Shown here piece by piece: positions 63,801 through 64,000 of a DNA stretch of 64,000 nt. This DNA is from Eremophila alpestris peregrina (taxonomy: Eukaryota > Chordata > Aves > Passeriformes > Alaudidae), in the NCBI GenBank assembly GCA_009792885.1, contig WMCF01000008.1:20449578-20513577 (forward strand), in the 5' to 3' direction. Within the stretch, counting starts at the first letter, position 1. Each line of letters begins with the position of its first letter. The position numbers and the translations under genes are program-made. The notes beneath the pieces were generated by a model that was not told the origin of the DNA, searched no databases, and saw nothing but the letters and a program-made list of their open reading frames with translations.

Positions 63801-64000
63801 TTTTCAAAGCAGAATGTAGAAATTGTAATGAAATTTAAATGAGTACACTTAACAGACAAGGCTTATTTTTAGAAGATGGAGCTGAGGGGATTCTTGGTCT
63901 CTGTTCACAAAAGCCATTTATTGTAGTGATAGTTCAACAAAAAAAGGCTAACAAATTATGATTATGCTCTCATTACAAGACACGCACAAAAATCCTGTTT

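Overview
This window is vertebrate nuclear DNA, almost certainly from a bird and most likely a songbird. Coding sequence is sparse and split into short exons with GT-AG borders. The interspersed repeats are avian: several CR1 LINE fragments, a tRNA-Ile/CR1 composite SINE resembling the passerine TguSINE1 type, and avian endogenous-retrovirus LTRs. There is no bacterial, phage or CRISPR content.

Two genes meet tail to tail. On the + strand, positions 1 to about 8,510 hold the 3' end of TSPAN12, the tetraspanin co-receptor of Norrin/Frizzled-4 signalling: two coding exons (1585-1728 and 6948-7253) and a 3'UTR. On the - strand, positions about 11,520 to 64,000 hold the 3' part of KCND2 (Kv4.2, the A-type potassium channel subunit). 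It has five coding exons (31535-31697, 21303-21401, 19643-19738, 16515-16762, 14525-14702), a long 3'UTR, and intron 1 running off the right edge. The first large KCND2 exon (T1 domain, S1-S5, first half of the pore) lies beyond the window, as do the 5' exons of TSPAN12 on the left. The convergent arrangement agrees with my recollection of human 7q31.

Layout: 1-7253 TSPAN12 introns and last two exons; 7254-~8510 its 3'UTR; ~8.5-11.5 kb intergenic with a SINE and an LTR-like repeat; ~11.5-14.5 kb KCND2 3'UTR; 14.5-21.4 kb the KCND2 C-terminal exons; 21.4-31.5 kb intron 2, with a CR1, two LTRs of one family and an AAGGG/CCCTT array broken by an assembly gap; 31.7-64 kb intron 1, with an internally duplicated CR1, another CR1 piece, a second LTR-like repeat, a GGAT array, a 21-bp-stem hairpin and a candidate regulatory cluster.

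I found no new multi-gene system. The best leads are structural: two LTRs of one family, each bounded by TG...CA and a perfect 5-bp target duplication; a CR1 tail duplication with a 20-bp perfect palindrome at its join; and a 65-bp perfect hairpin in KCND2 intron 1.
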